Assembly: GCF_009796765.1 (NCBI RefSeq)
Contig: NZ_CP047023.1
Location: 3,269,501 to 3,333,500, forward strand
Reading direction: 5' to 3'
Length of the DNA stretch: 64,000 nucleotides
Source of the DNA: Paraglaciecola sp. L3A3
GTDB taxonomy: Bacteria > Pseudomonadota > Gammaproteobacteria > Enterobacterales > Alteromonadaceae
Below the pieces are notes generated by a model, which saw nothing but the letters and a program-made list of their open reading frames with translations, did not search any database and was not told the origin of the DNA. Position numbers and translations under genes: made by a program. The first letter of the stretch is position 1, and each line of letters begins with the position of its first letter. Positions 37,443 through 47,310 of the stretch are shown piece after piece.

Positions 37443-38744
37443 TGTAACATACTTTGTGTAACTGCCTATCATAATTTACTCTAAGCAGAGTTTAAGGATA
37501 GGCAATGAAAATGAATAAAGAATTAGAAGCGTTTGCTAAAGAAGCAGCGAAAGGTATTAAAACCCCTCAAGATTTAAATGAGTTTAGTCAGATGCTCAAA
37601 AAAATCACGGTCGAAGCAGCATTGAATGCGGAGATGGATGAGCATTTAGGCTATGGCAAACATGAAAAATCAGCTGTCAGCAATAGCCGTAATGGTAAAA
37701 CTAGTAAGCGCATAAAGACCGAGGACGGTGAGTTTGAGCTTGATACTCCTCGTGATAGAGATGGCTCTTTTGCGCCTCAGCTTGTCAAAAAACAACAAAC
37801 TCGTTTTACCTCAATGGATGAAAAAATCCTATGGTTATACGCTAAAGGCATGAGTACCCGTGAAATTGTCGAAGCATTTGATGAATGGTACGGTGCAGAA
37901 ATATCTCCCACCTTGGTATCAAGAGTCACCAATGCCGTCATTGACGAAATCACTGAATGGCAGGCTCGGCCACTGGATACCGTTTATCCAATCGTTTATA
38001 TGGACTGCATTGTCATTAAAGTACGCCAAGATAATAGGGTGATGAATAATCTATCTTCTTAGCCTTGGGTATCAATCTAGACGGGCACAAAACCTTGTTG
38101 GGCATGTGGATAGCTGAGAACGAGGGAGCCAAGTTCTGGTTAAACGTCCTCACGGAATTACAAACCCGTGGAGTAAAAGATATCTTTATCGCTTGTGTCG
38201 ATGGCCTAAAAGGCTTTCCAGAGGCCATAAATGCAGTGTTCCCTCAAACACAGGTTCAGCTCTGTATCGTACATATGGTGCGTAATTCGTTAAGGTTTGT
38301 GCCTTGGAAAGATTACAAAATCGTGACCACTGAACTGAAAAAGGTTTACCAAGCCAACACTGAGGATGAAGCCTTACTTGAGCTGCAGCGTTTTGGCGAA
38401 ACCTGGGATGACAAATATCCACAAATCAGCAAGTCGTGGCATGCTAATTGGCACAATCTCAATACAATATTTAAGTACCCTAGCGATATACGTAAAGTAA
38501 TTTACACCACTAATGCAATCGAATCACTTAACAGCGTCATTCGAAAAGCGTTGAAGAAGCGGAAAGTATTTCCCAATGATGATTCAGCTAAGAAAATGGT
38601 GTACCTGGCTATTATGGATGCATCTAAAAAATGGACCATGCCGATCCAAAACTGGCGTCAGGCAATGATCCGATTTATGATTGAGTTCGAGTCTAGACTC
38701 GAAGGACATATTTAACTAATGGCAGTTACACAGAATCTGTTACA
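37443..38744 (+). mobile_element. IS256 family insertion sequence, about 1.3 kb
   Basis: Imperfect inverted repeats, GTAACATACTTTGTGTAACTGCC-type at 37444-37466 (written here as GTAACATACTTTGTG then TAACTGCC) and its counterpart at 38721-38743, agree at about 19 of 23 positions. They flank a mutator-type transposase. I could not see an 8-9 base target duplication, so either the outer limits are off by a few bases or a later rearrangement changed one flank. Confidence 0.75.
37505..38715 (+). pseudogene. IS256 (mutator) family transposase, one-base deletion
   Basis: The first part (37505-38062, 185 residues) carries EMDEHLGYGKHE, RNGKTSKRIKT and PIVYMDCIVIKVRQD with the first catalytic Asp. 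The second part (to 38715) has ACVDGLKGFPEAINAVFP, CIVHMVRNSLRFV and YTTNAIESLNSVIRK with the other acidic residues. The frame is lost after RVMNN: restoring one A at GAATAA-TCTATC gives VMNKSIFLALGINLDG, the expected continuous family sequence. So a single base is missing near 38048-38052. The rest is full length. The mutation may be real or a homopolymer error. Confidence 0.85.
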
Positions 38745-38892
38745 TCCTCACGCTTGTATAAAAACAGTTAATATTTTTTAATATCTGGCTTTACTTAACA
38801 GACTATCTATTTACATTTTCCTAGATCACAATAAAGACTGATATTACTTGTCATTATTAGTAACTTTATAGTCAGCGCCTATTTCTAAGTTT

Positions 38893-41682
38893 TTAATCGA
38901 TTTCTGCAACCGGGATCATTATGTCCAACAATTCTGGGTCTTTAGAGGGAGTAGTGACGGATAAACTTTTGTATTGATTTACCAACTGACTTAATTCAGA
39001 TTTACATGAACCACAATTAGTCCCACATTTAAGTTGTTTACCTAATTTATCAACTGAATCACAACCTTGTTGAATGGCATCAATGATGCTGTTTTCACCT
39101 ACTTTAAAACAACTGCAAATTAACTTACCTTGCTTAAATGCTTCATCAGGCTGTAAGTTCAATAAACCATGGATTTGTTCAAGACTGACTTCACCGCCTG
39201 CAAATAAACTATTTATCCAAGTCGTGTCAACATCGAGAAAACCCTCGGCCATAAACACACTTAATGACAACCTTCCTTCTCTTAAGGCAAAGGTACTGGC
39301 TATCTCACCGCCTGTCACACTCACCCACTCATCATATAAAGGTAAATTAAGTTGTAACCATAACTTCACTTCGGCTTCGCTATGTTCGGTAGCAAAATAG
39401 ATCCATGTGCCTTGTTCAACGGGGCTAGTAACAAAATAGTTAAACTTCTCTCTTAGCAATTCTACCGCCAATGGCTGCTTTACAAAGATCTGCCCTTGTA
39501 ATGGGTAGCTCATTTTACTTAAGGCTACCGCCCCATGCTTTAACTCAGGCTGACCAGATACCTTATCATTGGCATCTGTATATAAAGCAGTAATATTTGA
39601 GCTAGAGCTATTAGTGGCACTCCAATGAATCGGTGCAAACACTTCGCCCTTGCGCTGCTTATCATCCAGTACCACTGATAGGCATACATTTGACTGCTCA
39701 TCACTTAAATGTTCAGCCGTTAAGTTGACATAGTCATTATCATTCAACTCTAACTTTGCCCCATCTTCTGGATGTATCGCTAAAAATGGACGACTGACAT
39801 GAGAGGTGAGTTCGGACGTTTTGCCGGTACGTGTCATAGTGTGCCATTGATCACGAATACGGCCACTGTTTAACACAAAGGGAAATTCATCCGTAGTCAG
39901 CTGTTCTGGAGGGGTGTACTCAGTCAATACAAACTGGGCTTTACCACTTTTTGTATAAAACTTGCCGTCGGTGAATAAACGTTTAGTCCCATCTGGAGCC
40001 TGTTTATTAACTGGCCATTGAATAGGTTTAAACCTGTCGTACTCTGGTAACGACATGGCCATCAAACCTGATAAATCTAAATCTCTAGTACCATTATTTT
40101 CGGCTGCACTTAAGCCCACATATTCGGCAAATATTTCACTTGGATGAGTAAACTCAAACCCCTGAGAATGTCCCATGGATTTTGCTACTTCACAAATAAT
40201 TTGCCAATCATGTTTGGCTTCACCACTGGGGGCTAACATGCCTCTTTGTCGTGACATTCTGCGTTCAGAGTTGGTCACCATGCCGTCTTTTTCAGACCAG
40301 CCCGTTGCCGGAAAGGTCACATCAGCAAAGGCCAGTGTGTCGTTTTTATCCACACAATCAGACACCACCACTAACTCACACTTTTGTAGTGCCGCCGCGA
40401 TTTTTTGACGATTAGGCATACTGACCATTGGATTGGTGGCCATAATCCAAACCGCTTTGACTTTGCCAGTGTCAATATCATCAAACATATCTACGGCTTT
40501 AAGGCCGGCTTTATTCGCTATAGTCGGTGACTGCCAATAATCCTGTACAATTTGTCTATGCTGAGCATTTTCAATATCCATATGATTAGCCAACATATTG
40601 GCTAATCCCCCTACTTCTCGGCCTCCCATAGCATTAGGTTGCCCTGTCAATGAGAAAGGTCCACAACCTTCATGGCCTATTTTACCTGTGGCCAAATGAG
40701 CATTGATAATACTGTTGGCCTTATCGGTACCAGATGTCGATTGATTCACCCCCATACAGTATGCGGTGACGACTTTATCTGTTTGGCTAAAAAGTTGATA
40801 AAATTTAAGGATCTCTGCTTTTTGAATATCACATGTATCGGCGACCTGCTCCAAAGTCCAACTATTTGACTCGTTAAGTACCTGTTCAAAGCCTTGGGTA
40901 AAAGAGTCAATATAACTTGGGTCTAGTCCTCCATTATTAGCTAAATAGTGAATTAAGCCGTTAAATAAAGCCACATCGGTACCGGGTTTAATGGCTAAAT
41001 GAGTTTCTGCTATTTCTGAAGTAGCCGTTCGCCTAGGATCAATAGTGATCACTTTCATTTCAGGATTAAGCTTTTTAGCTCTTTCTATACGCTGAAATAA
41101 AACGGGATGAGTCCAAGCTGCATTTGAACCCACTAAAACTAATAATTCAGTTAATTCAAGATCTTCATAACAACAAGGCACGGCATCGGCGCCAAATGCC
41201 CGCTTATAACCGGCGACGGCTGAAGACATACACAATCTAGAGTTGGTATCTATGTTGGCACTGCCTATGTAGCCTTTCATTAATTTATTGGCCACATAAT
41301 AGTCTTCAGTCAACAATTGCCCCGACACATAAAAAGCCACAGAATCAGGGCCGTGCTCAGCAATGACTTGTTTAAACTTATCCGCAACTGTTGTTACAGC
41401 CTGACTCCAAGTCGATTTTTCACCATTGACAGTGGGCACGAGTAAACGGCCATTTATCGAATTGGTTTCTAATAATTTACTGCCTTTAACACACAGGCGA
41501 CCAAAATTAGCCGGATGATCTGAACTGCCTTGTAAAGCAGTCAGTTGGCGATTTTCATCAACCGACACTTCCACACCACAACCTACACCACAGTATGGGC
41601 AGCTTGTGTTCACTAAAGAGGGCTGACAAGCTAGTTTGGTGTTCTCTATGTTTTTCTCAGCAGTTGTGCTGATAATACCCAT
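38893..41682 (-). CDS. nasA: assimilatory nitrate reductase, catalytic subunit
   Basis: 929 residues. An N-terminal [4Fe-4S] site (CPYCGVGCGVEV, then LCVKGSKL) precedes a long bis-MGD molybdopterin oxidoreductase body (MCMSSAVAGYKRAFGAD-type region, LTGQPNAMGGREVGG, WIMATNPMVSMPN) and its C-terminal dinucleotide-binding domain (NSGRIRDQWHTMTRTGK). The last part carries a BFD-type [2Fe-2S] domain (CSCFKVGE...CGTNCGSCKSEL), as in Klebsiella NasA, giving a protein longer than NapA. It reduces nitrate to nitrite in the cytoplasm for assimilation. It is the third gene of nirB-nirD-nasA, with three bases between the nirD stop and this ATG. Downstream lies the IS256. Needs Mo cofactor, made with MoeA encoded 4.3 kb away. 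Confidence 0.92.
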   Translation of the reverse strand: MGIISTTAEKNIENTKLACQPSLVNTSCPYCGVGCGVEVSVDENRQLTALQGSSDHPANFGRLCVKGSKLLETNSINGRLLVPTVNGEKSTWSQAVTTVADKFKQVIAEHGPDSVAFYVSGQLLTEDYYVANKLMKGYIGSANIDTNSRLCMSSAVAGYKRAFGADAVPCCYEDLELTELLVLVGSNAAWTHPVLFQRIERAKKLNPEMKVITIDPRRTATSEIAETHLAIKPGTDVALFNGLIHYLANNGGLDPSYIDSFTQGFEQVLNESNSWTLEQVADTCDIQKAEILKFYQLFSQTDKVVTAYCMGVNQSTSGTDKANSIINAHLATGKIGHEGCGPFSLTGQPNAMGGREVGGLANMLANHMDIENAQHRQIVQDYWQSPTIANKAGLKAVDMFDDIDTGKVKAVWIMATNPMVSMPNRQKIAAALQKCELVVVSDCVDKNDTLAFADVTFPATGWSEKDGMVTNSERRMSRQRGMLAPSGEAKHDWQIICEVAKSMGHSQGFEFTHPSEIFAEYVGLSAAENNGTRDLDLSGLMAMSLPEYDRFKPIQWPVNKQAPDGTKRLFTDGKFYTKSGKAQFVLTEYTPPEQLTTDEFPFVLNSGRIRDQWHTMTRTGKTSELTSHVSRPFLAIHPEDGAKLELNDNDYVNLTAEHLSDEQSNVCLSVVLDDKQRKGEVFAPIHWSATNSSSSNITALYTDANDKVSGQPELKHGAVALSKMSYPLQGQIFVKQPLAVELLREKFNYFVTSPVEQGTWIYFATEHSEAEVKLWLQLNLPLYDEWVSVTGGEIASTFALREGRLSLSVFMAEGFLDVDTTWINSLFAGGEVSLEQIHGLLNLQPDEAFKQGKLICSCFKVGENSIIDAIQQGCDSVDKLGKQLKCGTNCGSCKSELSQLVNQYKSLSVTTPSKDPELLDIMIPVAEID

Positions 41683-41685
41683 ATA

Positions 41686-42033
41686 TTAATCAGCCAGCTT
41701 TAATTGCACTTGATCTTGTTCGATACGAATAGGATAAACCGTCAGTTTAACTGCTTCGTCATCTAAACAAATACCCGTTTCTAAACTAAAACGTTGTTTA
41801 TATAGAGGAGAAATAATCACCTTTTTATTTTCAACCGAACCTAATAAGCCACGATATAACACATTAGCTTTACCAAACGGACACCAATTACTCACTGCAA
41901 AAAGTTGTGCTTGGCCATCGACTATCATTTTAAAAATAGCGATTTGTTGTTCATTCACTAGTGCACAAACACCAGAGTTAGACACTAAATCGGCTTGTGT
42001 ACAAACGTTAATCCAATCATTTTGTGTTGTCAT
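41686..42033 (-). CDS. nirD: nitrite reductase (NADH) small subunit
   Basis: 115 residues with a Rieske-like fold, matching E. coli NirD in length and order of segments: WINVCTQADLVSNSGVCALV, QIAIFK, AVSNWCPFGKANVLYRGLLG, IISPLYKQRFSLETGICLDD. As in other NirD proteins, the CxH...CxxH cluster ligands of true Rieske proteins are missing, so it is not expected to hold a [2Fe-2S] centre. It partners NirB in NADH-dependent reduction of nitrite to ammonium. AAGGAGC precedes the start, ten bases after the nirB stop. Confidence 0.92.
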   Translation of the reverse strand: MTTQNDWINVCTQADLVSNSGVCALVNEQQIAIFKMIVDGQAQLFAVSNWCPFGKANVLYRGLLGSVENKKVIISPLYKQRFSLETGICLDDEAVKLTVYPIRIEQDQVQLKLAD

Positions 42034-42043
42034 TGTCAGCTCC

Positions 42044-44635
42044 TTAAACCAGTTCTACAGCAAGCTCTTCAGCTTTTTGTTGTGCATGTTGTTGTTTTTC
42101 TTGTTCAGTAGCAGGACGAATTTGATCTCTTTCTTCTACAAACACAATGTTTAAGTCAGACTTATCGCTATTCACAAATTGACGGAAACGTTTACGCGAC
42201 TCTTGGTTTTCAATCGCCGTTTTCCACTCACATTGATAAGTATCAACAACGTGTTGCATTTGCTCTTCAAGCTCGGCAGCTAATCCAAGTGAATCTTCAA
42301 TTACCACTTGTTGTAAATATTCTAAGCCGCCTTCAAGGTTTTCCATCCACACAGAAGTACGTTGTAAACGATCTGCGGTACGTACATAAAACATCAAAAT
42401 ACGGTCGATATATTTGACCATAGTTTCGGTATCTAGGTCGGTGGCAAACAAGTCACCGTGGCGAGGTTTCATACCGCCATTACCACAGACATATAAGTTC
42501 CAGCCATTTTCTGTGGCAATTATGCCTATGTCTTTACTTTGTGCTTCGGCACATTCGCGGGTACAACCAGAAACAGCAAATTTAAATTTGTGCGGGGCAC
42601 GTAGACCTTTGTAACGGTTTTCTAAGTCAATGGCTTGGCCAACAGAATCTTGCACACCATAACGACACCAAGTACTACCCACACAAGATTTAACGGTTCT
42701 AAGGGATTTAGCGTAAGCATGACCGGTTTCGAAACCAGCATTAATCAAAATTTCCCAGATTTCAGGTAATTGCTCTACTCGAGCACCAAACAAATCGATA
42801 CGTTGTCCACCGGTGATTTTGGTATAAAGCTTATAGTCTTTACCAACTTGGCCTAAAACAATGAGTTTTTCTGGGGTGATTTCGCCACCAGCGATACGAG
42901 GGATAATCGAATAAGTACCGTCTTTTTGCATATTACCAAGGTAAGTATCATTGGTATCTTGCAAGCTAACGTGATCTGACTTCAATATAAAATCATTCCA
43001 AACCGAGGCTAAAATAGATGCTGCGGCAGGCTTACAAATTTCACAACCTAGGCCTTTACCATGCTTTGCTACTAAATCATTAAACGTTTTAATTTTGCCG
43101 ACTTTAACTAGGTGAAACAATTCTTGGCGAGAGTAAGCGAAATGTTCACATATGTCCTTTTTTACCTCAACACCTCGCTTAGTTAGCTCGCTGTCGACCA
43201 CAGATTTAAGTAAAGCAGCACAACCACCACAGCCAGTCGCCGCTTTAGTGCAACCTTTCACAGCTCCCACATCACAAGCGCCTTGATCTACCGCTTCAAT
43301 AATGTCGCCTTTAGACACATTGTGACATGAACAAATGGTCGCTGTATCTGGAAGGGCATCGGCACCTAATGCCGGTGCATCACCCGAACCTGCAGGTAAA
43401 ATCAGTCCTTCTGGGCTTTCTGGTAATTCAATATCGTTTAACGCGTATTGCAGCAAAGTATCGTAGTCACTGGTGTCACCAATTAATACAGCACCTATCA
43501 ATTTTTTCTGAGCAGCATCAACCACAATCTTCTTATACACTTCTTCAGGTTGGTTCTCGTAAGTATAACAAAGTGCGCCTTCGGTACGTGCATGGGCATC
43601 ACCAATTGACCCCACTTCTACCCCCATGAGTTTTAACTTAGTACTCATGTCAGCACCTTGGAAAGTGACATCTCCCCCTGTGATATGGCTAGCTGCGGCT
43701 CTAGCCATAGTGTAGCCAGGGGCGACTAAACCATAAATAAAGTTATTCCACAGGGCGCACTCACCTATAGCATAGATATCTGCATCGCTGGTTAAACAAT
43801 GGTCATTTACCACTATTCCACCACGCTCACCAATGGCAATATCAAATTCTCTGGCTAAGGCATCTGAAGGTCGAATACCTGCAGAGAACAAAATCATATC
43901 TGTTTCTAATTCTTCACCGTCAGCAAAACACATTTTATAACGACAGGTATCACCGGCTTCAATACTTTGGGTGGCTTTTTGGGTATGCACTTGCACGCCT
44001 AAAGCTTCGATTTTGCTACGTAATAAACGTCCACCACCACCATCTACTTGCACAGCCATTAATTGTGGAGCAAATTCAACCACATGAGTTTGAAGACCTG
44101 CTTCTTTCAATGCATTGGCTGCTTCTAAACCTAACAACCCACCGCCCACTACAACGCCCACTTTACTGACTTCAGATGAAGCACTGATGGCTTCTAAATC
44201 TTCAATAGTACGATAAACTAAACAATGTGGTTGATCGTTACCAGGAATTGGAGGAACAAAAGGATAAGAGCCAGTCGATAACACTAACTTGTCATATTCA
44301 TACACATCACCAGACTCGGTGGTAACAGATTTTGCCAACTTATTGATGTTGACGACCTTAGCATTCAAGGCAAAATTAATATTATGCTGCTCATAATATT
44401 CAGGAGTAGTTAAGGCTAATTCGTCAGCTGTTTTACCTGAAAAATATTCTGAAAGATGAACCCTGTCATATGCTAAGCGAGGTTCTGCAGACAAAACCAC
44501 CACATCTAATTTTGTACTATTATCTGTTGTATTTTGTTGAATCAGTTGGTCAACAAAGTGGTGTCCCACCATGCCATTACCTACTACTACAATACGCATT
44601 TTTTGCGCGCTACCTAGATTAACTGAACTTGACAT
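42044..44635 (-). CDS. nirB: nitrite reductase (NADH) large subunit
   Basis: 863 residues. An N-terminal FAD/NAD(P)H module (VVVGNGMVGHHFVDQL; GGGLLGLEAA; IYAIGECALW) is followed by a BFD-type [2Fe-2S] domain (ICSCHNVSKGD...GCGGCAALL). A sulfite/nitrite reductase domain follows, with the siroheme-[4Fe-4S] cysteines in CVGSTWC and CTRECAEAQ. It reduces nitrite to ammonium with six electrons from NADH. First gene of the nirB-nirD-nasA operon. AGAGGTG lies before the ATG. The 5' leader carries a terminator and upstream hairpins, suggesting antitermination control by nitrate. No nitrate transporter or nasR/nasT gene is in view. Confidence 0.95.
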   Translation of the reverse strand: MSSSVNLGSAQKMRIVVVGNGMVGHHFVDQLIQQNTTDNSTKLDVVVLSAEPRLAYDRVHLSEYFSGKTADELALTTPEYYEQHNINFALNAKVVNINKLAKSVTTESGDVYEYDKLVLSTGSYPFVPPIPGNDQPHCLVYRTIEDLEAISASSEVSKVGVVVGGGLLGLEAANALKEAGLQTHVVEFAPQLMAVQVDGGGGRLLRSKIEALGVQVHTQKATQSIEAGDTCRYKMCFADGEELETDMILFSAGIRPSDALAREFDIAIGERGGIVVNDHCLTSDADIYAIGECALWNNFIYGLVAPGYTMARAAASHITGGDVTFQGADMSTKLKLMGVEVGSIGDAHARTEGALCYTYENQPEEVYKKIVVDAAQKKLIGAVLIGDTSDYDTLLQYALNDIELPESPEGLILPAGSGDAPALGADALPDTATICSCHNVSKGDIIEAVDQGACDVGAVKGCTKAATGCGGCAALLKSVVDSELTKRGVEVKKDICEHFAYSRQELFHLVKVGKIKTFNDLVAKHGKGLGCEICKPAAASILASVWNDFILKSDHVSLQDTNDTYLGNMQKDGTYSIIPRIAGGEITPEKLIVLGQVGKDYKLYTKITGGQRIDLFGARVEQLPEIWEILINAGFETGHAYAKSLRTVKSCVGSTWCRYGVQDSVGQAIDLENRYKGLRAPHKFKFAVSGCTRECAEAQSKDIGIIATENGWNLYVCGNGGMKPRHGDLFATDLDTETMVKYIDRILMFYVRTADRLQRTSVWMENLEGGLEYLQQVVIEDSLGLAAELEEQMQHVVDTYQCEWKTAIENQESRKRFRQFVNSDKSDLNIVFVEERDQIRPATEQEKQQHAQQKAEELAVELV

Positions 44636-44665
44636 TATTCACCTCTGTAATTGCTTTAAAAACAA

Positions 44666-44709
44666 AAAAGCCCACACTAATTAATCGTAATAAATTAGGG
44701 TGGGCTTCT
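44666..44709 (-). terminator. attenuator-type terminator in the nirB leader
   Basis: On the transcribed strand it reads AGCCCACCCTAATTT, a short loop, AATTAGTGTGGGC and then a T-run, within the untranslated leader about 30 bases before nirB. A strong terminator in front of the operon it would silence implies regulated read-through. Confidence 0.85.
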
Positions 44710-44741
44710 TTGCCAGACCATAACCTCACGCTATTGTGAAG
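44703..44741 (-). promoter_or_regulatory. possible ANTAR-type antitermination hairpin pair in the nirB leader
   Basis: Upstream of the terminator on the minus strand are two small stems with six-base loops: CTTCAC-AATAGC-GTGAGG (44724-44741) and, nine bases later, GGC-AAAGAA-GCC (44703-44714). The second loop has A at position 1 and G at position 4, as described for NasR/NasT-type ANTAR targets; the first has A1 but not G4. The second stem shares its GCC with the terminator's left arm, so the two are mutually exclusive, as antitermination needs. The mechanism is inferred. Confidence 0.5.
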
Positions 44742-44974
44742 ACACGGACAATAAGTTGTATCAAACAAACTGCTTTGATTTGTTTAGTGCATTTACATAT
44801 ACAGATTTAATGCCAGTTTTTTATCCCTTATAATTCATATAGTTAACAATAAAGCTATTTATTTCACTTATACATATCGCTTTAATTTGGGGCGTTTGCA
44901 CCAAATTGGTTCAGTAAATACAGAATCTTGTGATTTTACAATTTAGCCGTTGCCTTTAGTAAATAACTAACTGT

Positions 44975-45883
44975 ATGCTGAGCAGGTTTTTTGCCCTTCA
45001 CTTAATGGATTATTATAATTTCATGGCCTTACTAAAAAAGATCGCACTCATCACCGGCACATTCTTCGCATTACACGTTCAAGCAGCTTCAGTCTGGAAG
45101 GTCACATCTGAAAATAAGCAAATTTTTATAGGCGGTACTATGCATGTATTAACTGCAGAGGATTACCCACTACCAAAAGAATATGACCAAGCTTACCAAG
45201 CCTCAGACAAACTCGTTTTTGAGACGGATATGAAAGCTGTAACATCCCCTGAGTTTGCGCAACAGTTAATGTCAAAAATGATGTACTCTGACGGCACAAC
45301 ATTAGATAAAGTACTCAAACCCAGCACTTATAAGGCTTTACTTGAGCATTTAGCAGCTCGTGGTCTACCCATACAAAATTTCGTTAACTTTAAACCCAGC
45401 TTACTGGCCATTAGTTTAAGTATGATTGAACTAAAATTGATTGGCTTAAGTAGTGAAGGCGTAGATGCATATTATTCCAATTTGGCTAGCAAACAAAACA
45501 AAGCACAATTATGGCTAGAATCTCCCGATCAACAGATCCAGTTTTTAATGGATCTTGGTCAAGGAGATGAAGATAAAATGATTGAATACACCTTAAAAGA
45601 CATTAAAAAAATGCCAGACATGATAGAAAAACTCCGTCTGGCATGGCGCGCTGGTGACATGCAGACCATGACAGATATCAGTATTAAAGAATTTAAAACT
45701 GATTACCCACAAATTTATCAAGATCTTCTAGTAACACGGAATAACAATTGGCTACCGGAAATAGAAAGTATGCTAAAAACCCCAGCCACTGAATTCATTT
45801 TAGTGGGTGCTATGCATTTAGCAGGCCCCGATAGTGTATTAACTAAATTGAAAGCCAAGGGCTACAAAATAGAAAAGTTATAA
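44975..45883 (+). CDS. TraB/GumN family protein
   Basis: 302 residues from the first ATG; a later ATG at 45023 gives a cleaner signal peptide (MALLKKIALITGTFFALHVQA) and is the more likely start. Neither has a clear ribosome site. The mature protein has the TraB/GumN hallmarks: IFIGGTMHVLTAEDYPLP near the start, a VFETDM motif, and a closing FILVGAMHLAGPDSVLTKLKAKGY with the second GxxH. The family is thought to comprise metal-dependent peptidase-like proteins (Tiki-like fold), usually periplasmic in bacteria; the specific role is unknown. It is divergent from nirB and followed by its own terminator. Confidence 0.85.
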   Translation: MLSRFFALHLMDYYNFMALLKKIALITGTFFALHVQAASVWKVTSENKQIFIGGTMHVLTAEDYPLPKEYDQAYQASDKLVFETDMKAVTSPEFAQQLMSKMMYSDGTTLDKVLKPSTYKALLEHLAARGLPIQNFVNFKPSLLAISLSMIELKLIGLSSEGVDAYYSNLASKQNKAQLWLESPDQQIQFLMDLGQGDEDKMIEYTLKDIKKMPDMIEKLRLAWRAGDMQTMTDISIKEFKTDYPQIYQDLLVTRNNNWLPEIESMLKTPATEFILVGAMHLAGPDSVLTKLKAKGYKIEKL

Positions 45884-45896
45884 AATGATACATTAA

Positions 45897-45923
45897 AAGA
45901 GCAAAATTTAAATTTTTGCTCTT
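45897..45923 (+). terminator. terminator after the TraB/GumN gene
   Basis: A ten-base stem, AAGAGCAAAA (45897-45906) with TTTTGCTCTT (45914-45923), a seven-base loop, followed by a pyrimidine/T-rich tract. Confidence 0.7.
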
Positions 45924-46003
45924 CCTCTTTTAAATCATTTTTGCCATAGTGTTGGCTATTATTAATAGCCAAGCCATACTCTTAGTTAAGTGAAAATTCT
46001 CCT

Positions 46004-47224
46004 ATGCTACACACCTGTGATAATCCCGGTCTGTTACCTATTTCAGAGGCTATCTCTGCTATTTTATTACAGCTTGAATGCCCAAATACTCAGGAAAAAG
46101 TAACACTTGTTTCTGCACGAGGCAGAGTATTAGCCAAAGATATAGTATCGAAAATTCAAGTGCCACCGGCAGATAATTCGGCAATGGACGGATATGCCAT
46201 GCGCTGTGAAGACTTAGCCATAAGTAACAACTTACAATTAATGGGAACAGCATTAGCCGGACAACCCTTTACTGGTACTGTTGCTGAAGGACAATGTGTA
46301 CGCATAATGACAGGTGCAATTATTCCCACTGGCGCTAATTCTGTAGTGATGCAAGAAAATACCCAAGCAGATGGGAATACTATTACCTTTAAACAGATCC
46401 CAGACGAAGACAATAGTGTTCGAAAAGCCGGCGAAGATATTCAACTTGGTCAAGTAGTTGTAGCAAAAGACACAAAACTTACAGCGGCACACCTAGCATT
46501 AATTGCTTCGATTGGTGTAGCTGAAGTAGACGTCACAACAAAATTAACAGTCGGTTTAATCGCTACTGGTGACGAACTCACGCCAGCGGGGCAAGATTTA
46601 GCACCCGGTGCTATTTATGAAAGTAATAGATACGCCTTACAGGCACTGCTTGAGGATTACCCAGTAAAAGTCATAGACTACGGTATTGTGAAGGATGACA
46701 AAACATCCCTAAGAAAAGTATTTTTCCAAGCAGATCAAGACTGTGATTTAGTGCTTTCGTGTGGCGGAGTTTCTGTGGGTGATGCGGATTATGTCAAAGA
46801 TATTCTACAAGAATTAGGCGAAATCAATTTTTGGAAAGTCGCCATTAAACCGGGTAAACCTTTTGCTTTTGGTAAACTCAAACAAGCATGGTTTTGTGGC
46901 TTACCAGGTAATCCAGTGTCTTCATATGTAACCTTTGAACAATTAGTGACACCACTAATAGAAAAATTAACTGGGCAACAAACCTCTAGCCCTCATTATT
47001 TTATTGCCAAGGCAGCCGAAACCATTCGTAAACGCCCAGGCCGTGCAGATTATCAAAGAGGTATTTTTTACCGAGATGAGACTGGTGAATTATGGGTAAA
47101 GCCCAACGGCAAACAAGGCTCAGGCATAATGAGCTCCATCGCTAACGCAAACTGTTATATGATGCTGCCACAAGAGTCAGCTAACATCAACCAAGGTGAG
47201 CCCGTTAAAATTGAGCCTTTTTAA
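46004..47224 (+). CDS. moeA: molybdopterin molybdenumtransferase
   Basis: 406 residues, the usual MoeA length. Seen: the N-terminal VPPADNSAMDGYAMR segment, the domain-3 motifs LIATGDEL and SCGGVSVGDADYVKDIL, and a late LPGNPVSSYVTFE. MoeA inserts molybdate into adenylylated molybdopterin to complete Moco, which the nearby nitrate reductase NasA needs. It is separate from that operon and read in the other direction. The ATG is chosen because it opens a complete N-terminal domain; the ribosome site is weak. Confidence 0.93.
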   Translation: MLHTCDNPGLLPISEAISAILLQLECPNTQEKVTLVSARGRVLAKDIVSKIQVPPADNSAMDGYAMRCEDLAISNNLQLMGTALAGQPFTGTVAEGQCVRIMTGAIIPTGANSVVMQENTQADGNTITFKQIPDEDNSVRKAGEDIQLGQVVVAKDTKLTAAHLALIASIGVAEVDVTTKLTVGLIATGDELTPAGQDLAPGAIYESNRYALQALLEDYPVKVIDYGIVKDDKTSLRKVFFQADQDCDLVLSCGGVSVGDADYVKDILQELGEINFWKVAIKPGKPFAFGKLKQAWFCGLPGNPVSSYVTFEQLVTPLIEKLTGQQTSSPHYFIAKAAETIRKRPGRADYQRGIFYRDETGELWVKPNGKQGSGIMSSIANANCYMMLPQESANINQGEPVKIEPF

Positions 47225-47310
47225 GATGCAAGAAGCTAGTCAATGATGAAAATACTAAATAATTAAAAATAGCATAATTATCATGCGCTTAGTTAAACAC
47301 GCATAGCTTC

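Noticed and set aside
36290..38715. CRISPR- or integron-like interpretation of the IS-rich boundary
   Set aside because: No regularly spaced repeats or attC-type sites are present. The repeats are the terminal inverted repeats of one IS630 and one IS256.
41686..42033. NirD as a true Rieske [2Fe-2S] ferredoxin
   Set aside because: The CxH and CxxH ligand motifs are absent, as in characterised NirD proteins, so only the fold is shared.
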